A DNA stretch of 64,000 bases from Halisarca cf. caerulea. Taxonomy: Eukaryota; Porifera; Demospongiae; Chondrillida; Halisarcidae. Positions 1 through 13,200 of the stretch are shown in pieces. The position numbers were made by a program, and so were the translations under genes. The notes beneath the pieces are model-generated. The model was not told the DNA's origin and made no database searches. It saw only the letters and a list, made by a program, of their open reading frames with translations. The stretch lies in the NCBI GenBank assembly GCA_963170055.1, contig CAUJGJ010000030.1, positions 2,847,837 through 2,911,836 on the forward strand, read 5' to 3'. The first letter of the stretch is position 1, and each line of letters starts with the position of its first letter.

Positions 1-961
1 ACTTGTCATTCAGTCTCAGGTAGTACACGATGCCCAATGCTCCCATGATGGCATGCTCTTGAAGGACCTTGTCAGGATTAGGTCCCAGATCTTTCTTAGC
101 AAAACGAGTCCCTTTGAACCTGAAAACAGTACAAGCAAATCACTAACAGGCAGAGGGGATCTTGGGTATTGCACAATACAAGCCAGCTGTAGCAGTGGAT
201 GTCAGCAACTCACTTTTTATAGCCTTTGGTCAACCACTCAAACAGTGTGAACACTCTCTGAAAGGAAAGACAAAATGCAGTTAAAGACAAAAAGTGGGCC
301 CTTGTTAATCCAACCACATCTCGTCCTAATAAACTGTGTCAGATAAAACAGGTGTTGGACAAATCAGGGCAGACAGTACACAACTTAGTGATAGTGATTC
401 TCAGCAGAGTGTTGGTTAAATGAGGTTTTCAGATAAACAAGTGCTGGGAAAATGAGGTGCAACCACAGAAGTGGTTCATGTGTAGGGATGATACGGGAAA
501 ACATGACCACCCATTATTAACACACAAGAACACGAGTGCATGTGGTGAAGAAATCAGTTCCTACCTGAATATCTCTCTGACTGACACAGCTGTGAGCCAG
601 CTCTTCAGCTTGTTGCTGGGGATACCCAAATGTTTCCCTCAGGTGAGTTGCAGCATACCCCCTGATCAGGATCTGGCTGTGGATGATGGCATTGCTCAGC
701 TCATCAGCAAACCATCTACAGTACAGGAAGTGAGGGGAGCAGTACAGGAAGTAAAGGGAATGGTACAGAAAGCAAGGGGAACAGTGCAGAAAGTAAGGAA
801 ACAGTACAGGAAGTAAGGAGAACGGTACAGGAAGTAAGGAGAACGGTACAGGAAGTATGTAAGTGAAGTACATACTGCAAGTGGTATATACGTAACTGCT
901 ATTCAAACTAGTCTACTTGTGGGGTATCTTAGAGCACAGCAAAATGAAACAGAACTACAAG

Positions 962-1032
<71 letters not shown>

Positions 1033-4000
1033 ACACCCACTCTGTGCCTTTGAACATGGTGCTCATCATTCTCATCTTCACTTTCACATATTGCTCCTCC
1101 TGTTTGTGGTCCAGTGCTCCGTAGTCCCACATCAAAGTTTGTATGGTTGGAGGAAGACGGTGGACGTTGTACGTTGATCTCAACCACATCTCTCCGGACT
1201 GCTTCTGTTCATTGACAATGATGCTGTTCCCTCGGTGAGGGTTGCAAGCTGCTATGATGAACAGGTTCTCAGGAAGAGGCTGTGTTCGATAGGAACAAAA
1301 CAGAGAAATGCAGTTGTAAGCTCAAGACACAGCGTAACACCTCAGCAGGTACAAACACACCTCCCCGAAGAAAGTTCCATCAACGATGACTTCTTTCAGG
1401 AGTCCAAGACAAGAAGAAGTGTTGATTTCATCCAAAAACACCTAACAATTCGGGAAACAGGTAAACGAACAACATGTACACAAAGACCAGAAATTGTCAT
1501 TTGTCAAAGTATACACATTTAGGAAACACACTAGAAAAGAAACTGGAGCAACTGATCAGACAGAGTTGACAGCACCACACACCACAGAGAGCTCATGACG
1601 TGGGGTATGTTCTCCACTTACAGTGACTTTGGGCAGCTGCACAGAACTCATCCATTTCTCCCTCAAATAAGTTGCTTGATTTATGGCAGGTCTGAAGAAA
1701 TCCATGTAGTCCTTAGGGGTCAGAGCTGTACGCACAAGGGAGCACAGAGCAGAGGATGAATTAGAGCACACAATGCTGGGTACCTGGTGATTCGGTCACA
1801 CCAGCCAACGCATTCTTCACACAAAAGCCAACATTCAGTTTCACAGACAGTACCGTACACTCATCAGCATGCGACCAGCATGTGACCAGCACCATGTACA
1901 CTCACCAGCATGGATGTTCAATTTGTGGAACGTCTTCAGTGGTTTCGCTCTCAAAATGTAGAAGAGCAAATGTGCCACATTCTACGGACACAATGAGAGA
2001 AAATGACACAATGTATGATTGGCCTCTACGTACAATGACAAACTTAGCAACAGCCACCACCTTATAGTACAGTACAAGCTGAAAGAAAGACCACATCTAT
2101 GGAGGACCATCTGTATATACTGCATGTACAGTACATAGAGGACACTACAGACTGGTCCATGGACCACCTCAGGGACACTGCACGGTGTACTGCAGCTCTG
2201 TGCAAGGACCAACTGTCTACAAAGATTGAAATCCCTGGGGTTTGTGTGACTTCTCTACTTTCACTGTTATTTAACAGTATGTAAGAGCTGTACTGCTTCG
2301 CTGATGGTCATATTTATACTTGTGCAGATCCCACACGGACAGTATTCTAAACGTATGCAAACAGTACCAGAGAAATTACACATGAAGTTGTAGATACTGT
2401 AAATTTTGCATGACACAGGCAGCAACACTGACATACTTTGCAGGTTGGTTCCTTGTGAATCTCCTCCACCAGCTGTTTGTAGGTCAACTCTGGGTAGTCC
2501 TCGTACAAAGAGCTACTGGCTCTCTCTTTCTCAACACTCTCAATGTCCAGTAAGGTGACCACTGGCTTGGTGACAGTGTCGCATATGAAGTTGGCCAACA
2601 CCTCATGCACAAACAAAGGACGTCCAAGAACTTTGGATTGGTAGGGAGTGGTGATACCGTGCTCCCCAAGAGAGCACACCTTCTCCAAGTCTTCCAAAGA
2701 GACTGGTTGGGAGGTCTGAACGGCACCCATCAAGTCTATCATCACATCTAGCATGTTAGGCACATCCACTGCCTCCCCTGTGTATGTACAGTGCACAGCA
2801 GAATAGTATGTGTGTATGTATAAGAACAAATAACGATTAAAAGAACTACACACTTGTTATGATATACGTATGTACATACATGTGGTATGTTGTGTGGGCA
2901 ACTTCAAAGAGAAACAGTGCACAGATATGCGATGTGTACACACTTCCCTGATGTACACGCACTTGCTTAGCTGTTGCACTGTACAATTTCCCTTTCACAC
3001 ATCTACTGATTGGCTACAACTAATTGACAACATACATACCACATAATAGCTAAAGTACCCCTTTGGAAGCTGTAGCAGATACAGACACTTTAGACCTTGA
3101 TTAATCAACTCGGACTGAACGTTAGATGAGGCTGTATGTACACACTAACAGTCAATAGTGAATGGGGCCAGGTGCTAGTGTGTGTGGTTCACTCGTACAC
3201 AAAATATCTACATACATGTATGTACACACCTTCACTGACTCTGTTCAGTAAAGTGTAGATGTTGTTCACAAGAACATCATAACTGCCAAGGAGGGAGTCA
3301 TTCCACAGGATGGACAGCATCTCCACAAGAGCAGTCTTCCCAACTCCAGTCTCTCCTTCAATGATCACGGGAACACCACACTCGAATCTCTCGTGAATCT
3401 CCAACATCTTCAAGAACAACAACAACAGTAGAGTACAGTACACTACTTCAAAATTACTAGAAAGGTTTATTGAAGTAAACAAAATACAATCACTACTACT
3501 CATTAATTGAGATTTCTACTGAAATATTACTGGCTTCTCTCCAATGCAGTACACGGCACACACACCAAGCTGCACTACTCCTACTGTACAGCATACTGAA
3601 GACCACAGACACACTGTGGGCAGCAGCCAAAGGAGTAAACCTGTTACTTTAGCTAATACAGTGAGACGTCACTTATCTGCACCTCAGATATCCAGTTCCC
3701 TCACCTTCCGCAGCAGTTTTTATTGGAATAAAGGTGCACTAATCCTACTGTACACTATACCACTGCTCCCTCATTTATCCAATTTCCTGACACTCTATCT
3801 GCAATTTCGTCCAGAATGGATGTGTGTGGATAAGTGAGGTCTGACTGTATAATAACATGTTACCTATATATCCAAGTAGTATTACCGTAATGAATAGGAG
3901 GAGTGTAGGAATTACATCAAGATGGCAGCCATTAACACAACATCACTACACCACATGTACAGAACAAACGTATTTACATACATGTACATGTACTGTACAT

Positions 4001-7000
4001 ACACTTGCATACCTACCTTTAGTGTGTAGTCCAAGGTCAACACGTACTGCTGTTTCTCAATCGGTTTGATGACCTCCACAATCTTGGTGTCTCCCAATGC
4101 CACCAGAAGAGGCTTCTCCTCAAACGAAGAGTTCTTCAAACTCAATGCCATCCCCAGAACCCTGTCCAGGTAGCCCCTCATTGACAACTCACTGGACAAA
4201 TGCACAGAAGCACACACAGTACTACATACAATGTATTGGTATACAGATACATGGGTATATTTACCCACTGCATATGTGGTACTGTATGTAATGGTGTTTG
4301 TATATGCAGTGTATTAGCTATAGGTGCTCTAACACCATACTACATGTATGTTACAATTTATAAGTATAGGCATAGATACTTCTAGTATCTATGGTATAGG
4401 TTATAACCCACCTCCTAGTTGTATAGCATTAATAATCATGACACCCGAGGGCAGAGTGATTATTAATACCATACGAGGAGGCGGGTTATAACTTGCTTCT
4501 TAACTGATGCAAAAGAGAGTTTAGCGCCTCCCTTATGATTCACCTACATTGAAAACGGACACCAATTAGTTGATTGACTAATTTCCTTTTGTCAATTAAC
4601 AGATCAAACCACAAAGATCTGTATTTTCCCAGCACTGCCATAGCATAGAACAATACAGATCACACTGCTACTGTTTGAAGCATACAAACTTACCAGAACC
4701 TTTGATGTTACAGTGCATCAATTTAGAAGCATTAATTCTTATTATAACTTAAACAAATATAGCATCTCTTTAGCTTAAAATTTAGTACTCCCTTTTACTG
4801 TATACACATACCATCACTCAATTAGAACACTCTATCCACACTGCACATGTACATAACACACTACACATGTACACACACTACACATGTACACACACTGCAC
4901 ATGTACACAACACACTACACATGTACACAACACAGCTGGAATTAATATGAATCATTATTACATGTAAGCCCAAATGCCTGTGTGGCCATTTTGTTCCACG
5001 TCATCCCCACACATGGAGTACAGCAGTACTCCATAACAGATAAAGCAAGTGCATTCCTTCCCATTGAACACTCCAGAACCCCCCCCCCCCCCCCTCAGCC
5101 TCTGAATGTAATGGAAGTACAGCAGAACCTCTGAATCCAACACTTCAACAATCCAACATTCTCTCTAATCTGACCGCATTCTGAGGTACAGCCACACCTG
5201 AAGTACTTCACTATACTAAACACTCCTTGATAATCCAACACCTTCACAATTCAATACTCTATTACACACAGCGATTTAGACAATAAAGATTCCATTGCAT
5301 AGCATGTTAGCATATGAACACCTTTAAGGCTTACATACATTGAATCAGGGATGTCCACTCCCATGACCTTGTATTTCTGCTGATCAGTAGAACTCAGTTT
5401 GTTGGGGTTGTCTGTGATCAAGTTGAAAGCACCACTGCTGTAGACCAGCTGCAGAGGCAAAGTGGACAGCAACGGTCCAGTATACAAACCTGTCCAGTAA
5501 CACACTTCACAATACATGTGCCATTGTTACGTACAGTACAGCGAGTATGTACTTTTGTACATAGTTAATATACTGTATGTACATACATACATAAGTTACA
5601 CAATGAAACTAGAAAATGAACCAATGCAGTAATCGCTCTGAAGGAATATCACTTACTGTACAATGACCTACCACGTCACCTTTCACACTGACATAGAATG
5701 TGACTGAACGGGGAACAGTAATAGCCAGTGACCTGCTCACAAACCTGTTGTCTGGAGGTGTTAGTACGAGCCCAGTTATTTTGACGCTGTGGGTCACAGA
5801 AGCTAGTCACTTCCAACAACATGGTCCCCATCAACGTTGACCCCATCTTGGTCGTGTCCACATGCTCCACAGTGCCATCTTTCTTTTTATAAACACCTCC
5901 ACCTGAAGTGGATGTAAAGGAATGTATGTACACATCTCATAGATACTGTACACACTTTAATTTTCGCAGGGTTAAACTTTTGTGGATCTTGGATTTTAGC
6001 AATTTTTGCATTTTTATACTTGTGGGCGGCCATGTTTTGTCATTGCACCAAGAGCCCAAAAAGCTAAATTTTCACATGCAGGTGTAAAGTTTTTCAGACA
6101 GCTGAAATTATCTGTGAATACCACAAAAGTTAAAGCATATATGGTACTGCAAAACTGACAGTGGAACCCTCTTAAGACAAAATTCAAGGGATCATTATTT
6201 TACTTGACATATGTGGTAACAGACACTAAATATATATACGGTGATTCCTATAAATTTTATGAGATTTTCTTAATAAAATAACATAATTAAGAACATAGAA
6301 TAATTTCTAATCCTATGGTACAATTTACTAGCATTGACTCACTGCAGTATGATATAAGCTTTTAATTAGTAAATAAAAGGACAAAATTAAAAACACAAGA
6401 ATCTACAGGATCAATACAGATACCATCTACAGAAGGTCCTGGTTACAATGGTTACCCTGGTTACCCTGGTTACCTTGGTTGTAGTTAAATGCCGGGAACT
6501 CCTCAAGAAACTGACATCTTCTTTTCATGTATCTGAAGAGTGCAAGGTAAGCATGTATGGTACATAAAGAGCCAAAGGGAACTTTTAACATGGCACATTT
6601 CACAAAAAATTACTTTATTACACCACCGCACTGGTAGCAAAGGGAGTAGTGTAGCAGGGGGCACTCAGGGCATGATGTCTGTACTGACTCTCAAGTTTGG
6701 CCTCTATCTTTATTGCTTCTAGCTAAATGGATGTGCATGGCTCTGCATGACTTATTAGCTATAATAATTGTTCAAATTATGTTTTTTTTTCTTATTTTTT
6801 CTTGTTTGTACTGTTTGCAGGGCGCCTAGTGTAGTAGCCATTGGCTAAAGGCTTTCCCTGAATAAATAAGCTTCATCCCATCCCATCTTATAATATCCTA
6901 TCCTATCCAGCACAAGCCAACACACTAAATGTCATACAATGCACTCTTAGTACCTGCCAAACACACACAGTACAGTTGTCGATACAGCAGCTGCAATACT

Positions 7001-8930
7001 GTCTGTACGGTACATGCAGTAGAACTTGCTTTGTAAGACCTCAAAGGGAAGACAAAATCAGTTATCAGGGATACTAAGTACTATCAGGACAGATTTATGT
7101 ACTGTATGTATAGGAGGGGACAGAATGAGGAGTACTTACTATCCAGGAGTATGTACTAACCCAGGTACTTCCTAAGCAAGTTCTACTGCATATGCACTGT
7201 ACGAATCAGAGTGCACAAATCAGAGCCCTCACCCAATGAACAGTTTCTGTTGCATTTTGCTCTTCTTCACAGAGTCAGGCATGTACTTGTTCAGAAGTCT
7301 GTGACAGTTCTTGTCACACAGGTCAGGTAGAACACTAAACTTTATAGGGCTCAGTTGGCTGTCTAAGCCTCCTAGTGACAAGGGGAGATACAGTACACTG
7401 TGGTGCATATTGCAACTTCATATTTATAATAACAATAATATGCTCATTGTGTACGTATAATAATATTATTATACAGACATTGTCAAATACAAATGATAAT
7501 AATACTGACTAGGCCCACATACTGCAAGTAATGCTATACCAATGTGAAGGTGGAGGGCTTCATTGGATCGAAGCTGAGTGGGATGGGAATGGACTGAGGT
7601 GGCATTACCTCCCCTCCCCCCACTCCCACCCATCCCACTGGAGTAGAAGGCCAATGCTTATATTTACATTGTTTAATTTGTTCCTTTCAACAACAGTGCC
7701 TTTGTTCCCACCACCATCCTCATAAGATTTTGTCTAAAACATGGCCTGGCATTCTCCACACAGATCTGACAGAATAACCACCTACCAGGTAGTCCTCTTG
7801 GATGCACCTTGTTAATCCCCTCTTTAGTATCACCTTCCATCTCGTAAGCTCTGAGATACTTGCACACAAGTTGCACATCGCTGTCTACCTTGTAAGGACT
7901 GTAGGACAACAGGAGAACAAGATATCGTCAGCCAAGGACAGCAAATCACTTGAACAACTCAGCTCACTTGTCCTCTTTGACATAGCAAGGTCTTCCAATC
8001 AGCTCCAAAGCAGGAAATTCTTTACAAAACAATTCAAGTGAGGAATCTGGATTCTGCCCCTCACGAATTGGAACCTACGAATGTGCAGTTCATGTGTATG
8101 TACAGTGCTTACATTACAAGAGAAGAAACTGGAGAAACTCTCTACAAAACTGAAATGACAACAGCCTACTCTACATCCATACTGATAGCATTGCAGGAAA
8201 ATCAGTTTGTTTGCACCATTATGATTCAAATCAAGGAATAACATGATAAAAAAGGAAAGCCTCGGACACAGGATTGACCTACGTTGCATGGCTTGGTTTC
8301 ACCATTTAGTGCCATGCAGGGTCCCGGCAAGGCACAGAAAAAGAGTTGGATAACTGTAGTACCACACCTTGCGCAACAGTGCTACAACTTGCGCAACAGC
8401 GCTGCACCTTGCACAACAGTGCTATAATGAAACTTCTCTTATCTGAGCCTCTATAAATCGGCCACACTGTCTAAACCGGCCATACTGTTTGGTCCCAAAG
8501 TCACCCACATATTGGAATGAGCCTGTCTACTCTGGCCACCTCGCTAATCCGGCCAAATTTCTTGGTCCATGCAGAGGTGGCCAGATTAGAGAGGTCTCAC
8601 TGTATGTGCAAACATAAACTGTAATTAACATACTAAATATGGTCCTTCAGATTATCCACATGCACACCCAAGATAGCACGCACCTCAAAGTAGAACGACC
8701 ACTGAAGACCTTGAGGCATGGTAAAGGATATCCCAGTCTCTGGATCCTCAACATACCCCAGGAAGAACAGGTCAAACAGGAACCACCAAACCTTGGTCAT
8801 AACAGAATTGTACAGCTCAACATCATCACGTGTGGATTCAGGCTGGAAGGAACACAACAGACACAGTTCAGTGAACACATTTCATCTCATTCATAGTCAG
8901 CACATAACCTGACAGATACACACACACACG

Positions 8931-9001
<71 letters not shown>

Positions 9002-9009
9002 ACACACAT

Positions 9010-9071
<62 letters not shown>

Positions 9072-10195
9072 GCACACACACACACAAATATAAGCTGGAA
9101 AACAAATTTGAAAACGTGAACAACCATTTTACAGTACTCAAACAACCAAAGAACACCACTCAACCTATACTAGAGCACCACTCAACCTACACTAGAGCAC
9201 CACTCAACCTACACTAGAGCACCACTCAACCTATACTAGAGCACAACTCAACATACACTAGAGCACCACTCAACCTACACTAGACCACCACTTAACCAAC
9301 ACTAGAGCACCACTCAACCTACACTAGAGCACCACTCAACCAATACTAGAGCACCACTCAACCAACACTAGAGCACCACTCAACCTACACTAGAGCACCA
9401 CTCAACCTACACTGGGTGCTATCAAAGTAAAACTGAAGTAGACAATACTCTTTGCTTCCATCTTCAAACTTCTCATCTGTCTGATGGCTGTGTGGACATT
9501 GAAGGATTCGTTGACAGCAACTGTCAATTTCTGGTGTTTGAATTGGCCAATCTTCTCTTTGATATAGTGCGTCTTACCATTGCCTACAGTACACGAGAGA
9601 TGTAGCACTCAAGTACTGTACATGAGAGATGTAGCACTCAAGTACAGTATATAAAATTAATGTACTACGTCTGAAGTATATACATACACACCTTGGATAG
9701 TCGCCAAACAAGTGCTAAAGCAAAACATGCATGGCCACACACACACACACACACACAAGCACACATGGACACACACACACACACAAGCACACATGGACAC
9801 ACACACACACACACACACAAGCACACATGGACACACATACACAAGCACACATGGACACACACACACATAATAATAATAATAATTTCTTATTTTGACTGGG
9901 TGGCCATTAGCCTGAGGCTACTACTAAGGCCCCCAGTATCCCACACACTCGCTCACACACACAATCAAATTAAATCAAATTCAAATAGTTATAGTTTGGT
10001 GGCTGCAGTAGGTCATCTTCTCAGCTGTCCCAGGTTGGTGGCAGGGGGGTGCAGGGAAAAAAACTCCAAATGGCACACAGGTGGAGTGGTGCCTTCTGTC
10101 CAATGCTTGACTGACTTCAGTGCTAACCTACTGAGCCACCAGCACACCCCACATGCAAGCACACATGGACACACACACACACACGAGCACACATA

Positions 10196-10264
<69 letters not shown>

Positions 10265-13200
10265 GCACACATGGACACACACCTGTGACCATGTGTATAT
10301 GCACACATGTACAGTACGTACTGTATGTACTCATATTAGACATATGTTGCACCTACTGTACGTACATATGGAGTATACCGTACATACAGTAGCTGCATAT
10401 GTACAGTACATACGCATATACATAATGTAAACATAAAGCATATACATACGTATGTACTGCACAGGACAAACCAACCTGCTCCGCCATACACCAGCTCAAA
10501 GTCGAGATAGGTCTGGGCCCGATCCCCATCATTGAGGATCTCTCTGCAGCTAGAGCAAGTCTTCTTCCAGTTGTGCTTCAAAGTGTTTGGTTTGTGCTCC
10601 TTCAAGGTCAGGTAGGGTATTCCTTGTAGCACAGTGGACCTTGTGGCGATGTAGTGGACCTTGAACACAGCATGGGAGCTCCTCTCTAGGGACAAGTGAA
10701 GCTTGAGCAACACCTGCAGGAGGAGGAGGTTGGGGTTGCAACACAAATGGAGGAGGAGTGGTTTTCAACCACACCCATCTCACCTCTTGGAGTTTGGGTG
10801 ACAGTAGTTCAACGTTTAGAATAGTATACTCCAGGTACCTGCAAATGACGGAACATATTTGGGTAACGTAATCACAGTACAATCAGGTACCAAGCAATCT
10901 ACCTTGAGCTGGGGAGAGGTTGGCTAGAGACAGCTATTATGCATGTACAGTAGATATAAAGGTATCCCAAAAGAAGGGAGTATTCAGTAGAAACTGGATA
11001 GTAAGTACCACCTAGGTAAGGTAAAATAGGTACTCACTAACCCAGGTACTTACTATCCAAGGTGCTTTCAATGGTATTGCATGAGGTAGGGACAGAGCAA
11101 TGAGTACTTACTATCTAGGAGTACTCACTAATCCAGGTACTTCCTATCCAGGAGTACTCTCTAACCCATGCAGGTACTTACTATCCAGGAGTACTCACTA
11201 ACCCGGGTACTGACTATCCAGGAGTACTTACTAACCCAGGTACTCACTATCCAGGAGTACTCACTAACCCAGGTACTCACTATCCAGGAGTACTCACTAA
11301 CCCAGGTACTCACTATCCAGGAGTACTCACTAACCCAGGTACTCACTATCCAGGAGTACTCACTAACCCAGGTACGTACTATCCAGGAGTACTTACTAAC
11401 CCAGGTACGTACTATCCAGGAGTACTTACAGTACTAACAGGGTTTGATTGTACATCAAGGCAAGCCAGCCATCTCAAGTTATATCTGCAATGTCACAGTA
11501 GAAGCAAACTTTCCTCAAACTTACATGAACTTGACAATTCTCCGGAAGAACAGAGCAAGTTCTTCTTCGGTGCTGTCAGGTCTGCAACGATACACCTCAT
11601 AAGGACCAGGTATGCCGTGATTGTAGATCTCAAAGATGAGCCGAATGATGTCTTTTGAGTGGAATCCCTCAGCCAGGTGCATGACACACGTCGGCTGGGG
11701 TAAACAAACACAGGTACAGTGAGACCTCTCTAATCTGCCCCAATTGGGAATGTCAGTTCTATGGTGGGTTAGTGGGGTTAACATATGTACTGTATATGCA
11801 TAGTGAAATTTGCTTAGCACATACATCGAAGGTGACACAAAATCACCACTAATTATCAGAGGTACTTACAATCAGGGTTGGTTTATTAGTGTTCTCCCCA
11901 GAAATAATTTCAAGCATGATGAATATGTACATACATGTACAGGCATATATACGTACACCATCATATATGTACATATGTATACATACAATACATCACAAAT
12001 TGCTCGCAGCTTCAGTTTGGGCACTAAGCTAAGCTTAATTTGTACTAAACATTGATATTCAATAATCTATGAATGCATGCATGATCGTACCTTCCAAATT
12101 AATAATATTAAATCTTAAAAATGAAGGCATGTTGGACCGACATGCCTTCAGATATCTGGGGAGAACACTGGTTTATGTATATGAGGTATACACAGGGACA
12201 GAATGAGGAGTATTTACTATCCAGGAGTATGTACTAAACCAGGTACTTACTATCAGGGTTGGTTTATGTACATGAGGTATACACAGGGACAGAATGAGGA
12301 GTACTTACTATCCAGGAGTATGTACTAAACCAGGTACTTACTAAGCAAGTTCCACCGTACCATCAAAGCACATATCATTCTTAGTACTGTACATGAGATG
12401 GGGAGAGTGCAGTTGACTGAGAAGCGTGTACATACGTACTATCCTGAGTACACACCATCCCGGGTACATTCTACCCAGGAGTGTGTACTATCCCATGTAC
12501 ATACTATCCTGGGGTATGTACTATCCTGGGGTACATACTGTACTTACTATCCAAGTTTGACTACTTGTATTAGTATCCAGTACAGCTAATATGGAACACT
12601 TCAGGCCTACCTTCCAGGTGGCTGACCTCCTGACATCGGGGACTGAACGCAGAGATCTTGTGGGGAAGGAGAGGACGGCTACCTTCTCACTCGTGTACAG
12701 AGCCTCAAGGACCAATCCTACAAATGCAATTGGAGTTTCTTTCTCCTGTTCGCAAACAGCAGCAGCATCCTGCAACCATGCACAGACAGCACTTCACATG
12801 ACAAAAACACAAAATCTAAAGCAAAAAGTACACACGTACTTCAATTCCTTGAAGAATGGTTTCAGTTTTTCTAGCTCCTGTGTTGAACAAGAAGAGAACT
12901 TCTTGTAAAACTCTGTCAAAACTTCTAGCTGTCAGAAGAGCTGATATCTTCAGAACTTTGGGAATAGAGAAAAACAACAACTTGTCGTATTTTGTTTGCA
13001 GAGATTTGACCTCTCCTCTCCACTCCTTTAGTCTGCACTCCAACTGCCCCAACTGAGGAGAAGAGAAGGGAAACCAGAGCAAAATGACCCTATATGACTC
13101 ACTGAGAGGTGCATGTGCTGCACATTTTCAGTGTGGGCACACAAAAGCATTGAGCACAATGGGTACATTGCACAGACATCTTGTGTGTGAGGTAATGGGG

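Noticed and set aside
8868..9163. Open reading frames of alternating Cys-Val or His-Thr residues over CA/GT tracts (here and at every microsatellite)
   Set aside because: Any long dinucleotide repeat is open in all frames. These lie in introns of well-supported genes.
9165..9415. CRISPR-like array
   Set aside because: Units are contiguous with no unique spacers, in a eukaryotic intron. The same holds for the arrays at 15262, 29786 and 60420.
11161..11437. Peptide repeats VLTIQEYSLTQ / WVSEYSWIVST
   Set aside because: The 33-bp unit is a multiple of three, so it stays open by arithmetic. The region is intronic.
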